NCBI GenBank assembly: GCA_913061415.1
Contig: CAJXUD010000008.1
Span: 106,917-170,916 of the forward strand
Reading direction: 5' to 3'
DNA from: an uncultured Oleispira sp.
GTDB taxonomy: Bacteria > Pseudomonadota > Gammaproteobacteria > Pseudomonadales > Oceanobacteraceae
Length of the DNA: 64,000 nt
In this document: piece by piece, positions 47,234 through 56,358 of the stretch
How positions within the stretch are numbered: the stretch's first letter is position 1
Layout of the letters: each line of letters opens with the position of its first letter
Notes under the pieces: generated by a model
What the model saw: only the letters and a program-made list of their open reading frames with translations
The model's database searches: none
Told to the model about the DNA's origin: nothing
Translations under genes and position numbers: made by a program

Positions 47234-48280
47234 TCAGTTAAATAGCTGGTCAAACTTATCACGATCATTCAAAATATCATATTCTGACCTGGCTAGTTCT
47301 GAGTTTTTTTTATAGAAATCATAATTATTATATATTTCCATAAAATTAGAATAAAAACTCTCCAAGCTATTTTCACAAAGCATGCCATTTGGGTGTGCCA
47401 CCGAGAGTACTTCAGAACACCCCCCTACATCACTTATTAATATAGGTACACCTTGAGATAAAGCTTGTATAGCCGACATGGGCAACCCTTCACTATCAGA
47501 TGATAAAACAAACAAATCGAACATGTTGAAATTATTAAAACCGCTAACCTCCCCTAAAAAAGTTATATTATCTGTTTTATTTAATGCTAAGTCTTTTCGT
47601 AAAGTGCCCTCACCAACAATATAACCGTTAACATCAGGAAGTCTGGCCAATAAACTAACAAAAATATCGGGTCGCTTAGGAGGCTCCATGCGACCTACAA
47701 AAACAACATTAAATCCCACAGGAAGTTTTAGAGCGTCTTTTTTTTCATCTAAACTATTAATGAAAACAGAGTTTGAAATTAATTTTATTTTATTTTTCTT
47801 TATTCCAATAACATTACATGCTTTTTCGACATCACTTTTTGAAACGCATAATATATAATCCGTAAAGTGTGATAAAAAGCGTTCAATATGCAGAAAAAAT
47901 ATAGAACCCAATCCTTTTTTATATAAAGATGACCAACCGTGAGAAACATAAATATTTCTAAAGTTATTAAAAATAGAACTACATCTTGTATAAACACCTG
48001 CAAAAGCCGAATTAGAAACTACAACGTCAGGAGATATAGATTTTAAACAACTATTTAAACGGAAAAAAGTAGTTAAGCCCAATCCATCAAGATTAGAAAC
48101 ATAGTGAACTGTCGCACCGTAACAATTATCAGATAGCCAACCACGTCGACTAGTAATTATATGTAATTCATAATCAGACCCAAGCAACCTTATCAGGTTC
48201 GATACCCACAACTGCGCACCTCCGATAATTGGCTTACTGATGGTAAAAACAATGATTTTTCTTTCTCGCATAGCCATCAT
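47234..48280 (-). CDS. GT4-family glycosyltransferase
   Basis: 348 residues, GT-B fold. N-terminal GGAQLWVSNLIRLL acceptor-side loop and a C-terminal donor-binding domain with VVFVGRMEPPKRPDIFVSLL and the EX7E region SSDSEGLPMSAIQALSQGVP. This retaining family extends the lipid-linked repeat on the cytoplasmic side. Donor sugar unknown. The start overlaps the stop of the upstream gene by four bases. GC is very low, as in the whole operon. Confidence 0.9.
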   Translation of the reverse strand: MMAMRERKIIVFTISKPIIGGAQLWVSNLIRLLGSDYELHIITSRRGWLSDNCYGATVHYVSNLDGLGLTTFFRLNSCLKSISPDVVVSNSAFAGVYTRCSSIFNNFRNIYVSHGWSSLYKKGLGSIFFLHIERFLSHFTDYILCVSKSDVEKACNVIGIKKNKIKLISNSVFINSLDEKKDALKLPVGFNVVFVGRMEPPKRPDIFVSLLARLPDVNGYIVGEGTLRKDLALNKTDNITFLGEVSGFNNFNMFDLFVLSSDSEGLPMSAIQALSQGVPILISDVGGCSEVLSVAHPNGMLCENSLESFYSNFMEIYNNYDFYKKNSELARSEYDILNDRDKFDQLFN

Positions 48281-49185
48281 TGAATCTCACGTAATATTTT
48301 AGAAATAATTTTTTTGGTAATATTTTTGGGAAGCAGAGGATGTTTTCTTTTTATCATAAATATTAATTGATCTATTACTTTGACTATACCTAAATACCTA
48401 GAGTAATAATAAGTAATTGTAACGAAATCCATCATATAAGCACTAATCACCGCATTCTCTTGAGATTTTAGCAAGGTATTTCTTTCATTAATAACAGCAA
48501 CTCGTATTTCAGCTTTTTTTGCTGTTAGTGTAGATGTTAAACTTCCGATACGTTCAGTAACATAATAAATAGAGTCTAAAACGACCTTGACATCATCTAT
48601 ATTCAAATTAATTGCGAGCCGAGTTGCAAACAATATATCATTAGCCACTGTGGTTTCCGAAAACTTAAATTTATTAAGCTTGACAAACTCAGCACAAATT
48701 ATTTTACTCCAAGGAACATCAAAATTAAATAAAATATCATAACTAGGTCTTTCTAGATGTGCAGTTATTAATTCAGAGTAATATTTGTCCCTAGGCATAT
48801 GATCAGAATCTATTTCAATCACACTTTTTGGGTTGAAATAAACTATTTTATAATTAATATAAGCGGCTTGCTGTTTAAGTAAGAAATTGAAAGCATCCTC
48901 TGTGAAATAGTCATCGGAATCAGAAAATAAAAGCCAACTACCATGGGATAGGTCGATAGCAATATTACGACAACAGCCAGCACCTACATTAGTATGGTTC
49001 TGAATAAACAAAACGTTACTTCTTTTAGAGACATATTGAAGTAAATCAGATATATCACACAAACTATTGTCATCGACAACGATTACTTGTAATTCTGATT
49101 TGTCAGGTATTGAATCAAGCAATCTAATTAATCTTACATTATCATTATAATGAGGAATGATAATTGAAAATAAAGGCTTACTCAT
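48277..49185 (-). CDS. GT2-family glycosyltransferase
   Basis: 302 residues, GT-A fold. N-terminal FSIIIPHYNDNVRLIRLLDS, nucleotide-binding QVIVVDDNSLCD and the metal-binding SDSDDYF at about residue 91. The C-terminal part is diverged. Inverting transferase acting on the lipid-linked repeat; donor unknown. It overlaps both neighbours by 4 and 8 bases. Confidence 0.88.
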   Translation of the reverse strand: MSKPLFSIIIPHYNDNVRLIRLLDSIPDKSELQVIVVDDNSLCDISDLLQYVSKRSNVLFIQNHTNVGAGCCRNIAIDLSHGSWLLFSDSDDYFTEDAFNFLLKQQAAYINYKIVYFNPKSVIEIDSDHMPRDKYYSELITAHLERPSYDILFNFDVPWSKIICAEFVKLNKFKFSETTVANDILFATRLAINLNIDDVKVVLDSIYYVTERIGSLTSTLTAKKAEIRVAVINERNTLLKSQENAVISAYMMDFVTITYYYSRYLGIVKVIDQLIFMIKRKHPLLPKNITKKIISKILREIQ

Positions 49186-50047
49186 ATTTTAACCTATCAT
49201 GTAAAAAAAATAGAAAACCGAGAGGAGAGAGATAGAAAGGAGGCTTCCAAGATGCACTAGTATCATGCCTACGACCAAAATAAAAGCGCCACCAATTTAT
49301 TGCAGCTCGAAACTTTAGAGTTAATTTAACAGGTGATTTAAACAAACTCTCATACACAAACAGGGTAGATTTTGAATTTTTGTACCTGAGTCTTACAGTT
49401 TCATCACTCAAGCCCCCAGGTAAATATTCACAATTGTAACCACAATAGTTTACAAATAATGATTTATAGTTGATTCCAAGCCATAGATATAAAGGTAGCT
49501 CAGACATAAAACGCTCATTATTGAAAACAGGAAACACAAAACGCTTTACAATAGATGTACGAAAAACATCGCACTTATCGCCTGTAACACCACCATTGAT
49601 CATGTGCAAAAAATTACTATGATGAGTGAATAAACTACTTCCTACCAATAAGCCTTTTGAGTTCTTCTGTAGCATTGTGATTGATGCAATATCTTCATCA
49701 TCTATTCCTTTAATTATAGAGTTAATCGTATCAACACAATCCATATCAAGCCAGTCATCACTATCGACAACAAAAGACCAATCTGCACTTATGTGATTAA
49801 AACCGACATTTAGAGCAGAGTGTTTACCCTCATTATTTTTTTTTATGTAATTAATTTCAATTTTATTACCCCGCATGAACTTATTAACAGTTGTTTCTGT
49901 ATCATCCGTTGATCCATCATCTACAATCAACCAAGTAAAGTCATTATTCGTTTGGCAAACAAGTGAATCATAAAGCTTATTTAATTCAGCCGCCCTATTA
50001 TAAGTGGCTGTAAGTATCGTCAATTTAGAATTTGTATTCATATGCAA
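49178..50047 (-). CDS. GT2-family glycosyltransferase
   Basis: 289 residues. SKLTILTATYNRAAELNKLY at the N-terminus, LIVDDGSTDDTE at about 40, GKHSALNVGFNHI and the metal site FVVDSDDWLD at about 92. The motif NxGxxH-like region and length resemble capsule and O-antigen GT2 enzymes related to WfgS-type proteins. The start overlaps the upstream gene by 17-23 bases (ATG at 50047 or 50041). Donor unknown. Confidence 0.88.
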   Translation of the reverse strand: MHMNTNSKLTILTATYNRAAELNKLYDSLVCQTNNDFTWLIVDDGSTDDTETTVNKFMRGNKIEINYIKKNNEGKHSALNVGFNHISADWSFVVDSDDWLDMDCVDTINSIIKGIDDEDIASITMLQKNSKGLLVGSSLFTHHSNFLHMINGGVTGDKCDVFRTSIVKRFVFPVFNNERFMSELPLYLWLGINYKSLFVNYCGYNCEYLPGGLSDETVRLRYKNSKSTLFVYESLFKSPVKLTLKFRAAINWWRFYFGRRHDTSASWKPPFYLSPLGFLFFLHDRLKYE

Positions 50048-51149
50048 TTTTTAAGTTAGTACTTGTTAGGTTAAATAAATGTTCGTACACATCATTACAA
50101 GTAGATTCTGAATAAATGATATTGTTTGGTAATATAGATACCTCTTCAATAAAACCATCTACCGAACCATCAAATTCTATTAAGTTAAACTTACCTACCA
50201 AATTAAGCCCCTGAATTGAATCTTTAGACATAAAAGGTATACATCCACAAGCAATTGCTTCGAGACTGCTTAATGCTAATGCGCCAGATAACTCTGAATC
50301 ATAGCAAACATATTTATAACTATTAAGTTGATCAACTAGATCAATCTTAAAATACTCTTTCTGTAGGGTATTTCCATTTTTCTCCCTAAAGTCACTTACT
50401 TTATTATCAATTAAGTCTAGGTTTTGAACTTTCAAAGACGAACGAAGCTTATGGTATGAGAATGAATTAAAATGTTTGATAAAGTCAGAGTAAAAAGATA
50501 CCGGCTTCTCTATTGATAAATCATGAACGGTACCAGAGAGTAATATTTTATTTTTTCGCTTCTTATTTAAAGTTTTAAAACGCTCCTGGACAATAAATGG
50601 TATAACAACAATTTTATTATTATACCAAGAGAAGAATTTAGAAAAATATTCATTATCGGAGAAATCATTATCAGCCAAAAGTAAGATTTTTTCTTTGTAC
50701 ATTGACATGTTTGTAGATTTAACAGATGTATTAATCATATAGTGAGATAAATGTGATAGCAATTTACCACACTTAGTAAACACATGCTTTTTTTCATTAG
50801 TTACGAAATTGTATGCTTTATAAGAAAAGGATAATAGGACCGAATCTAGTGGGACATTCCTATGATCATAAAATTTAAAAACATATTCATGGTTTATATA
50901 CTTCCAAATAAACAACTCGAACTTTATTAACAATATCCTTATTAATAAAGGGAGCTTTATTAAAATTGAAGATGTAATCAATGAAGACTCAGAGTAATCC
51001 ACAACGCAATAAATAACTCCATTAGGCCTACTTATAATTTTAGGGATATGTTGATATTTAAGATGCGGTTTCTTTTTCGCGAGCCTATATGATACTGGAG
51101 TAAATAACATATCAAAAGAATGTGGGTTATGGATAATCATATTATTCAT
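50025..51149 (-). CDS. Probable glycosyltransferase (GT-B-like), diverged
   Basis: 374 residues. No clear family signature in the first 230 residues. The last third has a donor-site-like segment (SLEAIACGCIPFMSKDSIQG) as in GT1/GT4 enzymes, with an upstream VCYDSELSGALAL. IRILLIKFELFIWKY at about 91 is hydrophobic but probably not a membrane helix. Its position between GT genes and wzy supports a transferase role. Which sugar it adds cannot be read. Confidence 0.65.
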   Translation of the reverse strand: MNNMIIHNPHSFDMLFTPVSYRLAKKKPHLKYQHIPKIISRPNGVIYCVVDYSESSLITSSILIKLPLLIRILLIKFELFIWKYINHEYVFKFYDHRNVPLDSVLLSFSYKAYNFVTNEKKHVFTKCGKLLSHLSHYMINTSVKSTNMSMYKEKILLLADNDFSDNEYFSKFFSWYNNKIVVIPFIVQERFKTLNKKRKNKILLSGTVHDLSIEKPVSFYSDFIKHFNSFSYHKLRSSLKVQNLDLIDNKVSDFREKNGNTLQKEYFKIDLVDQLNSYKYVCYDSELSGALALSSLEAIACGCIPFMSKDSIQGLNLVGKFNLIEFDGSVDGFIEEVSILPNNIIYSESTCNDVYEHLFNLTSTNLKIAYEYKF

Positions 51150-51152
51150 AAT

Positions 51153-52187
51153 TTATTTTTTCCTGTTGATTGACAAACCAAGTATTGCCCAAAACAACTG
51201 AGTAGTGAACATTTGGTATGTTGCGAGTGATAAAATAAATAATATAAAAGCATTTTTACCTAGTAATTTATATTTGATTATAAGAAGATACAAACTGAAT
51301 ACGCCAAAAGCATTAAGCATAAAATAAAAGCCGTTAATCCCTATTTTACTTGAGCCAATTACGTCAAAACCAGAGGGAATAAATAATTTGTGGAGATTTT
51401 CACTTAAGGAATTAAGACCTAACCTAACACTAAAAGATTGATCATCCGTAAAATTATCAAATCTATACATATAAATCGAAAGATCAGCATTGTAGATAAC
51501 AACAAAAATAAGAAGTAAGAATGAAGATATTTTCACCTTAAAACTCAAGCTACTAACCATCATGATATAAAATGGAATTAGAATAAACCCAAATATTGAC
51601 TTTGCAATAACATTAGAAAAAATAGTAAAGATTAAAATCACATTTTTTCTTTTATAATTCACAGCCTGGGCATACATATTTAATAAAAGAGTCGTGGTAA
51701 CGATTGCATTAGCTTCCGCAAAAAAACCTGTCGCACGAAAGAAATCTAGACTGGCTGAGTAATTTCTTGGTGCATTGAAAAATGATATAGGATAGAAAAT
51801 CAAGTTTTCGCCATAAAGCAAGTAGTAAGAAAATTGAAGTACTTGAAAAAAAATTATCAAATAGAATATAGCTTCGACAACAGCAGAAAAATCGTTCTTC
51901 CTTGGCAAATTATTGAAACAGAGGAAAACGATCAAACCTAGATTAACAACAAAAAACTCTTGTAGATAACCATTAAAAATAGTCAACATCATTATCATTG
52001 AATACATAAATAATAATATTTTCACATTGAGATTGGTTTCTATATATACCTTCTTTTTCAATAGTATATATAGAAGTACAAAAAAAATACCAACAACATC
52101 AAATACTTTTCCAAGATGTATGCTATATATATCCCAAAGTGTAAATAAGATTAAAGATATTTTCAGAAGAATATTACTTTTTATCAT
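51153..52187 (-). CDS. wzy: O-antigen/polysaccharide polymerase Wzy
   Basis: 344 residues with about ten hydrophobic helices and a larger loop near 135-160 (YPISFFNAPRNYSASLDFFR followed by ATGFFAEANAI), which resembles the periplasmic substrate loop of Wzy proteins. Wzy sequences are poorly conserved, so the call rests on topology, the loop, and position next to wzx in a locus with Wzz. It polymerises undecaprenyl-linked repeats in the periplasm. Confidence 0.82.
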   Translation of the reverse strand: MIKSNILLKISLILFTLWDIYSIHLGKVFDVVGIFFVLLYILLKKKVYIETNLNVKILLFMYSMIMMLTIFNGYLQEFFVVNLGLIVFLCFNNLPRKNDFSAVVEAIFYLIIFFQVLQFSYYLLYGENLIFYPISFFNAPRNYSASLDFFRATGFFAEANAIVTTTLLLNMYAQAVNYKRKNVILIFTIFSNVIAKSIFGFILIPFYIMMVSSLSFKVKISSFLLLIFVVIYNADLSIYMYRFDNFTDDQSFSVRLGLNSLSENLHKLFIPSGFDVIGSSKIGINGFYFMLNAFGVFSLYLLIIKYKLLGKNAFILFILSLATYQMFTTQLFWAILGLSINRKK

Positions 52188-52216
52188 AGCACCAACAATC
52201 GAATATGTTTTAAGCT

Positions 52217-53641
52217 TTAAGATCTAATGCAATTCAATATAAACCTATACCTGAGCCCTAGGCATAAGAATAAAGACACGCTATTTAGTATTAAATAGTT
52301 AAAGCTACTAAAACCAAAATCTTGAATATAGAAATTCACTAATATATATAAAAGCAGTGATGGAAATAAGTTTATAAAAACAGAGAATAAATTACGTAGA
52401 AAATCATAAATACTATGCTCAAAAGCATATTTAAACAGAATATAATAAATCGAAAAACTGTTTAAAATGAAGCTAATCGTTATAGCATAAGCCGTCACCT
52501 CAACATCTAAATAAAATATTGAAATGATTATACAACATATGAAAATCATAGCTCCAATACACCCTGTCACAAATAATAACTTGGGCTTATTAACTGACTG
52601 ATAAAAAGCACCGGATGTCGATATAATTATTTGAACGGGTAAAGAAATAGAAAAAGCAATAATCAATGGTACAACTCCAGACCAACCATCACCAAGCACG
52701 AAATCAGTAATCTGATCAGCGCTAGTAAATATAAACACTGAAACTGGCAATGAGATACAAAATAATTTAGCTGAAAGATTATTGTGTACATCAATTATTA
52801 TATTTAGGGCTACTCCTTTTGATAAAACAGGCTGTAATGCAGAATTAAAAATACCAGTTGTCATCATTACAGGATAACGCATTATTTGATAAGACCTATC
52901 ATAGATACCTAACGTCACACTGCCTAAATATTTAGCTATTAATATACCGTCTAGGTTTCTAGAGAAATAATTAATAAAGTTAAAGCCAAACTGATAAGCT
53001 GAGAATCCGATAATTTTTTTAATATATGTTATATCGCCACCTAAATATGACCTCCCTAGAGTTGTTGTATTACTAAACCACCACAAAAAAATAAAGCGAC
53101 TGAAGGCATATGTAGCAGGTTTTGAAGCTAAAGCCAAAATAGGATCGATTATTGTTTGAAAATATACTGTGCACAAAAGTGATGCTAAATGAGCTACCAA
53201 CTCAATCTTTGCCAACTTCATAAAAAATAGATCTTTAGCTATACCTGTACTTGGAACTATGGATAAACATGTGAAAAAAATTGATACACCTGATATTAAG
53301 GCGATAACATGATAAGAATAGCCACTATAATAATAGTTAAGGAAATAAGAAAATAAGAAAAATAGCACACCTATGCATAAACCTAAGTATAAGGTGAAAG
53401 TAAAAATACCATCCCTTTGTAAGTTTGTTATTTTTTTTTCATTAATAAGTGCTGGCCCTAGGCCGAAGTCTGAGAACAACTGAAAGAAAAGTAAAAAAAC
53501 TTGTATTGTCGCAACAATGCCAAATTCATAGGGTGTAAATATTCTCGAAAATATCACAAGAGAAATAATATGAACTAGATAAATGGCAAGCTTGCCTATA
53601 ATATTATCAATTATAGCCTTATTTAACACTTTAAATGACAT
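52217..53641 (-). CDS. wzx: Repeat-unit flippase Wzx
   Basis: 474 residues, 12-14 hydrophobic helices. MOP-superfamily polysaccharide transporter pattern: IFSRIFTPYEFGIVATIQVF near the start, DFGLGPALINEK, and ARNLDGILIAKYLG-like NYFSRNLDGILIAKYLGSVT in the middle, then LGIYDRSYQIMRYP. This fits the WzxC-like group. It flips the lipid-linked repeat across the inner membrane. The start overlaps the upstream stop by one base. Confidence 0.92.
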   Translation of the reverse strand: MSFKVLNKAIIDNIIGKLAIYLVHIISLVIFSRIFTPYEFGIVATIQVFLLFFQLFSDFGLGPALINEKKITNLQRDGIFTFTLYLGLCIGVLFFLFSYFLNYYYSGYSYHVIALISGVSIFFTCLSIVPSTGIAKDLFFMKLAKIELVAHLASLLCTVYFQTIIDPILALASKPATYAFSRFIFLWWFSNTTTLGRSYLGGDITYIKKIIGFSAYQFGFNFINYFSRNLDGILIAKYLGSVTLGIYDRSYQIMRYPVMMTTGIFNSALQPVLSKGVALNIIIDVHNNLSAKLFCISLPVSVFIFTSADQITDFVLGDGWSGVVPLIIAFSISLPVQIIISTSGAFYQSVNKPKLLFVTGCIGAMIFICCIIISIFYLDVEVTAYAITISFILNSFSIYYILFKYAFEHSIYDFLRNLFSVFINLFPSLLLYILVNFYIQDFGFSSFNYLILNSVSLFLCLGLRYRFILNCIRS

Positions 53642-54525
53642 CAGTATGCTTTTTTCTTATTGATGATTCTTTTTAACACCCGCTTAAACTTATTGATATA
53701 TGAATAATGACCATGATACTTACTCTCAATATTTTCAGCGTATGCGATTAATTCCCTCTTATTATCTAAATTATTTACTGGCGCTTTAAAGAGCCCTTCC
53801 ACACCAATATTTTCAATTATATTGTTTAAAATTTGAGGTTCATAGTCTTTAACAGGGTTGTAAATTATATGATAGTCAACATATCTAGTCCAAGCATATC
53901 TGCGATCGCACTTTGATATTTTTGACATTAAAAAATACTCAGGATTCCTTGCATATTTGTTGAAAATTTTTACAAAATTTGCGAATTTAGTATATCCCCA
54001 GATCTTAATAAAAATCTCTTTTCTTGCTAACATTATATGGTCAGAGACCCATTCCTTACTAATATTTGGATTAAAAGAGATGTTTACACTATCGGTATTA
54101 AAATCGACACACTTAAGAAAATTTGATGGGTCTAGTATAACATTATCCGTTCTAAGCCTCAGAATATGAGTATATTCCTTATAGTCTGGCTGTACCTTCA
54201 ATATGGATATTAATTTATTAATTGCTATAAACATACCAAACATGGAAGTCACGTTAGAATGAGTATCTGTCCAAGTGCCATATTTTTTTTCTATCCTACC
54301 AGAATCCAATGGCTGTTCGATTGTTAAACTCTTAATGCACTCTAATTTTTTTAGCACATCATAAAGTGATGATTGTGAATCCCTTTCAGTATTCGAATTA
54401 TCTTCAATCCATAAATGTAAAAAAAAATCATATTCTATTTCATTACTCGAAAGTAGATCATCCATCTGTTGGATCACATAATTACAATACCTAATCGGGC
54501 CAGTTATAAAAACAGCTAATTTCAT
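53641..54525 (-). CDS. WavE-like LPS/polysaccharide biosynthesis protein
   Basis: 294 residues. Begins LAVFITGPIRYCNYVIQQM and has a THILRLRTDNVILDPSNFLK segment, where the RTD resembles the metal/donor site of WavE-like putative glycosyltransferases of Vibrio LPS loci. No membrane segment. The start overlaps the upstream gene by four bases. Assignment to WavE is tentative; a transferase role fits the site-like motif and operon. Confidence 0.65.
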   Translation of the reverse strand: MKLAVFITGPIRYCNYVIQQMDDLLSSNEIEYDFFLHLWIEDNSNTERDSQSSLYDVLKKLECIKSLTIEQPLDSGRIEKKYGTWTDTHSNVTSMFGMFIAINKLISILKVQPDYKEYTHILRLRTDNVILDPSNFLKCVDFNTDSVNISFNPNISKEWVSDHIMLARKEIFIKIWGYTKFANFVKIFNKYARNPEYFLMSKISKCDRRYAWTRYVDYHIIYNPVKDYEPQILNNIIENIGVEGLFKAPVNNLDNKRELIAYAENIESKYHGHYSYINKFKRVLKRIINKKKAY

Positions 54526-55664
54526 TTAGCAATTTGTCCTATATAATTTGAAATCTTCCAAGTAATTTTTTTTAATAAAGAGTCGCTTATCTGCTTATTT
54601 AAATTCCACGTATAATACTCCTCCATAAAAAATAAAGCATCGTTAATATGAGTAAAATTAGTTGTTAGATCGTTATATTTCTGAGTTTTACTACCTTGCC
54701 TAACATGCTCACTCTTCACTAGAAAAAAAGCTATCAAGCCTAGCTCTTCTTTAAAGTCCTTCGAACTCTCTGTTCTAAATGTTTTTTCTAAGATACCTTC
54801 TTTAAAACTAGTATCTGCAAGAAAAGCAGCACCATCAGAAATATAAAATTCATTAAAGTAGTCATGAAATTGACATTCATTATTAATCTTTTTTGATATT
54901 TTTATACCATTACCCTGGACTGAAATTATTGAGTCTTTATTAGACCAAGTATGAACACCTAAGATTTTGTAGCCATAAGTTTCTGGAGGGAAATCATATA
55001 GTCCACTTAGAGTGAAAATATTTTCACAAAAGGCTGTATTTTTCTTTACCTTTGATTTGAATCCTTTTAAATCATGAAAAATTAAGTAATTGTTCAACGT
55101 TAGCTCTAAGACTTCATGCATTTCTAAAACATCGTAGTCTATATACTTACCTATGTTATACATAATTAGTGAAGGTGGATGATCTAGATTATTAAAATAC
55201 AGTTTTTCATTAAGTTTTTCTTTAAGGTAGTATTTATGTAAATCCATAACATTAAATCCATATTTTTTTATATATTTATAATGGATTGCATTTACTTCAC
55301 TAGAGTAACTATAGCTCGCAGTTTGTAAGGGTAACAATATAACTAACACAGGTATTTTAAGAGTACTTAGTTTCTCATAATACATAGCCACATTATTTTC
55401 AATTAACTTTAATTTACATCCTAGGATATTCACACTATGGAAATCATTAACGTTAGATTCAGTCACAACGAAATCCAATGTATTAATGATTTCAAAATTT
55501 CTAATTAATTCATATAAATTTTGTAATGAAGACGATGCGCCAAGGGAGTAATTATACACATCATAATTAACGTCTAGCCCTCTCTTCAGGCCCATTTTTT
55601 TTACAGAGTTACTTCCGCCAAATAACGCTAATTTTTTATTTTTTTTTGAATTCGACATATTCAT
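54522..55664 (-). CDS. SGNH-hydrolase-like protein with uncharacterised C-terminal domain
   Basis: 380 residues from the ATG at 55662-55664; one at 55676 is also in frame. The first 170 residues show an SGNH-like pattern: LALFGGSNSVKK (block I serine), YNYSLGASSS (block II glycine), VVTESNVNDF (block III Asn) and FNNLDHPPSL (late Asp/His). Such proteins may move or remove acyl groups. The last 200 residues match nothing I know. There is no signal peptide, so it would act in the cytoplasm. It overlaps the nucleotidyltransferase gene upstream. Activity is inference. Confidence 0.62.
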   Translation of the reverse strand: MNMSNSKKNKKLALFGGSNSVKKMGLKRGLDVNYDVYNYSLGASSSLQNLYELIRNFEIINTLDFVVTESNVNDFHSVNILGCKLKLIENNVAMYYEKLSTLKIPVLVILLPLQTASYSYSSEVNAIHYKYIKKYGFNVMDLHKYYLKEKLNEKLYFNNLDHPPSLIMYNIGKYIDYDVLEMHEVLELTLNNYLIFHDLKGFKSKVKKNTAFCENIFTLSGLYDFPPETYGYKILGVHTWSNKDSIISVQGNGIKISKKINNECQFHDYFNEFYISDGAAFLADTSFKEGILEKTFRTESSKDFKEELGLIAFFLVKSEHVRQGSKTQKYNDLTTNFTHINDALFFMEEYYTWNLNKQISDSLLKKITWKISNYIGQIAK

Positions 55665-56358
55665 CAGGAGTTCCACAAAATATCACATCTTCTTCTTTGA
55701 TTTCATTGTAGTGAATATTGTAACCCTCATTAATAATGTAATTATATAACGGAGCTATGTACAACTCACCCTTCTCCCACTCTGAAGGTGGAATATTCAA
55801 ATAGTTCAAATATGCTTTTTCATATAACTTAAAAGTTTTAAAGAAATATAATCCCGTACAACAAAAATCAGATATTCTCTTTTTTTCAGCAGTCTTTATA
55901 ACCCTTGTTGAATTTATACTTTCAGGCTTAGCATAAGACCAATTACTTCCTTGCCCCCTAAAGACTTCAAGATATCCAGAACAAGTCTCGATTATTTTGG
56001 GATATGTAAAGCCTGGCCTAAAAGTATCAATATTAAATATAGTTAGTCCTTCCTCACTTTTTACCCACCCTTTAGTACCAAGATAGACACTCTCTGCTTG
56101 GCCCCTAGTATCGCCTTGTAGGCTTATAACTTTGTAATCCTTGATTCCTAGTTTATTAGCATAAAGTTCAACAAAAAGTTTAACGTCTACTGAATTCTGG
56201 ATGATGAACAAAAATTTCTCTGTATCAAAATACTGTTTAAAACTACATACAGAATGTTCAAAAAGTGTTTTTCCATGCGCCTCTAGCATATACTTTGGCT
56301 TATGGTACCCGGCTTTAAAAAATCTTGAACTTTTTCCCGCCATCGGAATAACTATCAT
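55636..56358 (-). CDS. Sugar-phosphate/alcohol-phosphate nucleotidyltransferase
   Basis: 240 residues. Signature VIPMAGKSSRFFKAG followed by HKPKYMLEAHGKTLFEHSV, with GxG/S-SRF and the catalytic lysine in KPKYML. The metal aspartate is in IFNIDTFRPG. Same fold as RmlA/LicC enzymes, which activate a phosphorylated sugar or alcohol with a nucleoside triphosphate. The substrate is unknown; the adjacent kinase-like and phosphatase genes suggest a shared pathway. Overlaps the fused gene upstream by four bases. Confidence 0.82.
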   Translation of the reverse strand: MIVIPMAGKSSRFFKAGYHKPKYMLEAHGKTLFEHSVCSFKQYFDTEKFLFIIQNSVDVKLFVELYANKLGIKDYKVISLQGDTRGQAESVYLGTKGWVKSEEGLTIFNIDTFRPGFTYPKIIETCSGYLEVFRGQGSNWSYAKPESINSTRVIKTAEKKRISDFCCTGLYFFKTFKLYEKAYLNYLNIPPSEWEKGELYIAPLYNYIINEGYNIHYNEIKEEDVIFCGTPDEYVEFKKK

